DNA of 55,165 nt from Actinobacteria bacterium UBA4426 (lineage in GTDB: Bacteria > Actinomycetota > Actinomycetes > S36-B12): positions 114,595 through 169,759 of the forward strand of contig DGQA01000016.1 of the NCBI GenBank assembly GCA_002390705.1, given 5' to 3'. The position numbers were made by a program, and so were the translations under genes. This document shows positions 52,166-55,165 of this stretch, piece after piece; within the stretch, counting starts at the first letter, position 1; each line of letters starts with the position of its first letter. A model generated the notes under the pieces. The model was not told the origin of the DNA. It worked only from the letters and a program-made list of their open reading frames with translations, and made no database searches.

Positions 52166-52252
52166 ATGAAGGGGACGTCTGGACCAGATTCGTCACACGT
52201 AGTTCCGTTGCGCCTACTTCTCCCCTTACTTCGCTGCCGCGCCGAGGCATAA
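52166..52252 (+). CDS. leuA leader peptide (leucine attenuator)
   Basis: A 28-codon ORF, ATG 52166 to TAA 52252, in the 246 bases between the leuB and leuA starts. Codons 15-22 read L-R-L-L-L-P-L-L: six leucines among eight residues, using TTG, CTA, CTT, CTC, TTA and CTT, including rare codons. This is the hallmark of ribosome-mediated attenuation by charged tRNA-Leu. The bases TCTCC (52219-52223, within the Leu codons) complement GGAGA of the leuA Shine-Dalgarno (52345-52349), and CCGCG (52237-52241) complements CGCGG (52342-52346). A ribosome stalled on the Leu codons could thus expose the leuA start. No T-run terminator is seen, so control may be translational. Confidence 0.75.
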   Translation: MKGTSGPDSSHVVPLRLLLPLLRCRAEA

Positions 52253-52354
52253 CAACCGGATCCTCGTCGCGGGTGCCCAACCTTGGTGCAATCACAAGAT
52301 CTGCATCAGCCGGTTACCTCAACCAGCCGAAAGCAACGAGCCGCGGAGACAGAC

Positions 52355-54097
52355 ATGAACACACCTCACACATACGACACTCGCAATAGCCAGAAACCAT
52401 CCGGTATGCCATTTGAGCGCTACCAGCCTTTCGCCCCAATTGATCTTCCCGATCGCACTTGGCCAACCAGAACCATGACTTCGGCACCTCGATGGTGTGC
52501 CGTGGACTTGCGAGACGGCAACCAAGCACTTATTGATCCCATGACACCTGCGCGCAAGATGGCAATGTTCGAATTGCTCGTCTCCATGGGGTACAAAGAA
52601 ATCGAGGTTGGCTTTCCCTCCGCTTCCCAAGCAGATTTCGATTTTGTCCGCCAAATAATCGAAGAGGGCAAAATCCCAGAAGACGTAGTGATCCAGGTGC
52701 TTACCCAATCACGTGAACATCTGATCGAACGCACATTCGAGTCCTTAGTAGGCGCCCAACAAGCCATTGTGCACCTGTACAACTCCACCTCGACGCTCCA
52801 GCGGAGGGTCGTATTCGGACTAGACGAGGCGGGAATTGTTGACATCGCAGTACATGGCGCGCAACTATGTAGGAAATATGCGGAGGAAGTCACACCAGAC
52901 ACTGACATCTACTTTGAGTACTCTCCCGAGTCATACACAGGAACAGAACTCGATTTCGCGCTTAAGATTTGCAATGCCGTGACAGATATTTGGCAGCCAA
53001 CTCCCGATCACAAAGTGATCCTGAACCTCCCAGCTACTGTTGAAATGGCCACGCCTAACGTGTATGCCGATTCAATTGAGTGGATGAATCGGCATCTGGA
53101 TCGTCGCGAATCGATTGTCCTTTCACTGCACCCGCACAATGACCGCGGGACAGGAGTCGCCGCGGCAGAGCTGGGTTACTTAGCTGGCGCTGATCGCATT
53201 GAAGGTTGCCTATTTGGAAACGGTGAACGCACCGGCAACGTGTGCCTGGTGACACTAGGAATGAATCTCTTTAGCCAAGGGATTGACCCACAAATTGATT
53301 TCTCAAATATTGATGAAATCAGACGCACCGTCGAATATTGTAACCAAATTCCGGTACCTGAACGACACCCCTACGGAGGTGACTTGGTATTCACAGCCTT
53401 TTCTGGATCCCACCAAGACGCAATCAATAAGGGTCTCAATGCGATGAAAGCTGATTCAGAGGCCGCCGGTGTGGACATCAACTCGTTCCGTTGGGAAGTC
53501 CCTTATCTCCCCATAGACCCACAGGATTTGGGTCGCACCTACGAAGCTGTTATCCGGGTTAATTCTCAGTCGGGAAAGGGCGGGGTCGCATACATCATGC
53601 GCACCGAGCACCGTCTCGAACTTCCGCGTCGGCTTCAAATCGAATTCTCCCAAGTAATTCAAAAAGTCACGGACTCCGAGGGTGGGGAAATTGACCCTCA
53701 TACAATGTGGGAAGTCTTCTCTTCAGAATATTTGCCAGACTCCCAAGCACCCTGGGGTCGCCTCTCGCTGCGCTCGGTGAAGCAAAACTCCGACGTTGAT
53801 GGACACACAACTATTGAAGCAAATATCACAGACGGTGCCGACCAAGTGACATTGATTGGATCTGGCAATGGTCCGATTGCGGCCTTTTGTTCCGCAGTGA
53901 CCGAATACGGAGTTGATGTTCGCGTCTTGGACTACACCGAGCATGCGCTTAGCGCTGGTGGAGACGCTACGGCAGCTTCATATCTTGAATGCGCGGTCGA
54001 CGGTCAGGTGCTGTGGGGCGTTGGCATCGACCCCTCAATCACAACTTCTTCGCTCAAAGGAATTATCAGTGCTATAAATCGGGCTAAGCGAAATTAG
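52355..54097 (+). CDS. leuA: 2-isopropylmalate synthase
   Basis: 580 residues from ATG 52355, with GGAG six bases upstream; upstream in-frame codons to 52283 are not LeuA-like. First committed step of leucine synthesis, condensing acetyl-CoA with 2-oxoisovalerate. This is the long actinobacterial form: RYQPFAPIDLPDRTWP start, CAVDLRDGNQALIDPM catalytic loop, SLHPHNDRGTGVAAAELGYL metal His segment, and a C-terminal regulatory domain for leucine feedback (about 440-580). The last four bases overlap the serA stop on the other strand. Confidence 0.95.
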   Translation: MNTPHTYDTRNSQKPSGMPFERYQPFAPIDLPDRTWPTRTMTSAPRWCAVDLRDGNQALIDPMTPARKMAMFELLVSMGYKEIEVGFPSASQADFDFVRQIIEEGKIPEDVVIQVLTQSREHLIERTFESLVGAQQAIVHLYNSTSTLQRRVVFGLDEAGIVDIAVHGAQLCRKYAEEVTPDTDIYFEYSPESYTGTELDFALKICNAVTDIWQPTPDHKVILNLPATVEMATPNVYADSIEWMNRHLDRRESIVLSLHPHNDRGTGVAAAELGYLAGADRIEGCLFGNGERTGNVCLVTLGMNLFSQGIDPQIDFSNIDEIRRTVEYCNQIPVPERHPYGGDLVFTAFSGSHQDAINKGLNAMKADSEAAGVDINSFRWEVPYLPIDPQDLGRTYEAVIRVNSQSGKGGVAYIMRTEHRLELPRRLQIEFSQVIQKVTDSEGGEIDPHTMWEVFSSEYLPDSQAPWGRLSLRSVKQNSDVDGHTTIEANITDGADQVTLIGSGNGPIAAFCSAVTEYGVDVRVLDYTEHALSAGGDATAASYLECAVDGQVLWGVGIDPSITTSSLKGIISAINRAKRN

Positions 54098-55165
54098 AGT
54101 GTGACCGCTTTACCCGTATGCGCTCCGATATCGGCGATGATGTGATCCACGAGTTCGTGGGTGATCGGAGAATCAACTGTGAGCACCATGAGTGCGTGCC
54201 CTTCATGGTCTCGGCTGACTTGCATTCCCGCGATATTGATTCCTGAACCACCCAACAGATTTCCGACCTGACCAACTACTCCAGGTCGGTCGTGATAACG
54301 AAAGAACGCCATGTGTGTACTCACGGGGACATCAATGTCAAAACCATTGAGTTCGACAACCTTGGCTTGATGCGCACTCCCTGCGACCGTTCCAGAAATA
54401 CTGACCGAGACACCATCTGTCTGAGTAATAGAGACCATGAGTAAGTTCTTGTGATCATCACTGATTGGATTGGTCTTGAGTGAGATGTCGACCCCCCGCT
54501 GTTCAGCCAGCACCGGTGCATTGACAAATGAGACGGGATCATGGACCAGCGTTTGAAAGACTCCCTTGGTTGTGCTCAATTCAAGAACCCTTAAATCATG
54601 CTCAACGACTGCGCCTCGAACTTCAACTTCAACGCGAACAATTGCTGCATCGGCCAGAGCGCACGCAATCGCTCCTAGCTTTTCAGCGAGCGGGACCAGC
54701 GGCTTGATATCTTCATGGAGATTACCCCCCTGAACGTTGACCGCGTCCGGGACTAACTCACCGGCAAGGGCTAGTCGCACTGAGCGAGCCACAGAAATAC
54801 CGGCCTTCTCCTGAGCTTCATCGGTAGAAGCACCAAGATGGGGTGTTGCAACAACCGTCTCAAGCGTGAAAAGTGGGGAGTCCGTGCAGGGCTCCTTTGC
54901 GTACACATCGAGTCCCGCACCAGCAACCCGCCCGTCCACAATCGCGTTGTACAGGGCTGTTTCGTCAATGATTCCACCACGCGCCGCGTTAACAATATGC
55001 ACTGTCGGCTTTGTTTTGCGCAATTCAGCTTCACCGATGAGACCGACGGTTTCAGGGGTCTTGGGCAAGTGAATCGTGATGAAATCACTCTCGGCAAGCA
55101 GCTCGTCTAAAGTCACCATTCGGACTCCGAGCTGCGCCGCGCGAGCCGGTTGCACGTAGGGGGCG
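54094..55165 (-). CDS. serA: D-3-phosphoglycerate dehydrogenase, C-terminal part
   Basis: At least 357 residues; the frame is open to the right edge, so the N-terminus lies outside. First step of serine synthesis, oxidising 3-phosphoglycerate with NAD. Visible: the nucleotide-binding DPYV-type end (APYVQPARAAQLG), NAARGGIIDE with catalytic Glu, TPHLGASTDEAQEKAG with catalytic His, then the ASB intervening domain and a C-terminal ACT domain (FRYHDRPGVVGQVGNLLGG), so it is the long type I form with serine control. In related actinobacteria ilvBNC lie upstream of serA, just beyond this window. Confidence 0.94.
   Translation of the reverse strand, partial: APYVQPARAAQLGVRMVTLDELLAESDFITIHLPKTPETVGLIGEAELRKTKPTVHIVNAARGGIIDETALYNAIVDGRVAGAGLDVYAKEPCTDSPLFTLETVVATPHLGASTDEAQEKAGISVARSVRLALAGELVPDAVNVQGGNLHEDIKPLVPLAEKLGAIACALADAAIVRVEVEVRGAVVEHDLRVLELSTTKGVFQTLVHDPVSFVNAPVLAEQRGVDISLKTNPISDDHKNLLMVSITQTDGVSVSISGTVAGSAHQAKVVELNGFDIDVPVSTHMAFFRYHDRPGVVGQVGNLLGGSGINIAGMQVSRDHEGHALMVLTVDSPITHELVDHIIADIGAHTGKAVTL

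Overview
The window is a continuous stretch of bacterial chromosome that is almost entirely housekeeping genes. It reads as an actinobacterium: gene order (rpsB-tsf-pyrH-frr-cdsA-rlmN; rnhB-yraN-comM-dprA-xerC; amtB-glnB-glnD between ftsY and ffh; the SepIVA-like gene, yceD, rpmF, rnc, mutM, smc; leuCD, gltX and tRNA-Glu/Gln), an F420 gene (cofC), tandem signal peptidases and leaderless genes with TANNNT promoters all fit. Base composition looks near 50-53% G+C by eye, low for the phylum, and genes are packed with many 1-4 base overlaps. A compact aquatic-type lineage is plausible, but that is inference. I saw no insertion sequence, prophage, CRISPR array or rRNA.

Region by region. 1-2982 (+): the 3' end of an FAD-dependent amine/amino-acid oxidase-like gene, then glutaryl-CoA dehydrogenase and a CaiB-type CoA-transferase, which look like a glutarate-consuming module. 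3040-8054 (-): rpsB, tsf, pyrH, frr, cdsA, rlmN. 8354-9049 (+): a secreted M23 peptidase whose 3' end runs into xerC. 8841-19165 (-): ffh, rpsP, khpA, rimM, trmD, rplS, two signal peptidases, rnhB, yraN, comM, dprA, xerC. 19233-28119 (-): smc, ftsY and the nitrogen module amtB-glnB-glnD. 28221-36131 (-): DAK2/FakA-like gene, recG, rsmD, coaD, SepIVA-like gene, yceD, rpmF, rnc, mutM. 36317-43027 (mixed strands, divergent promoters): rpmB, thiL, an Lrp-type RAM domain, a DUF3515 lipoprotein, ddl, a trans-sulfuration-type PLP enzyme, gpsA, plsC, cofC. 43108-55165: hup, leuD, leuC, tRNA-Glu, tRNA-Gln, gltX, a FAH-family hydrolase, cimA, ilvE, leuB, leuA (+) and the 3' part of serA.

The right third is a branched-chain amino-acid region. 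CimA makes citramalate, LeuCD and LeuB can carry both the leucine and the citramalate routes, LeuA starts leucine synthesis and IlvE does the final transamination, with SerA next door.

The most interesting signals are regulatory. (1) Eight genes without a convincing Shine-Dalgarno share TANNNT, then exactly six bases, then the start codon; a ninth is a near match. (2) leuA is preceded by a 28-codon leader ORF with six Leu codons among eight, an obvious attenuator candidate. (3) cimA has tandem hairpins plus a T-run inside its 5' UTR. (4) tRNA-Glu appears to take its promoter from inside the tRNA-Gln terminator. (5) Two unrelated loci (before rpmF and before leuC) carry 12-bp tandem repeats; the second encodes a tiny MRAV-repeat ORF. 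(6) The rpsB and hup leaders contain mutually exclusive pairings. No clearly new multi-gene enzyme system was found.
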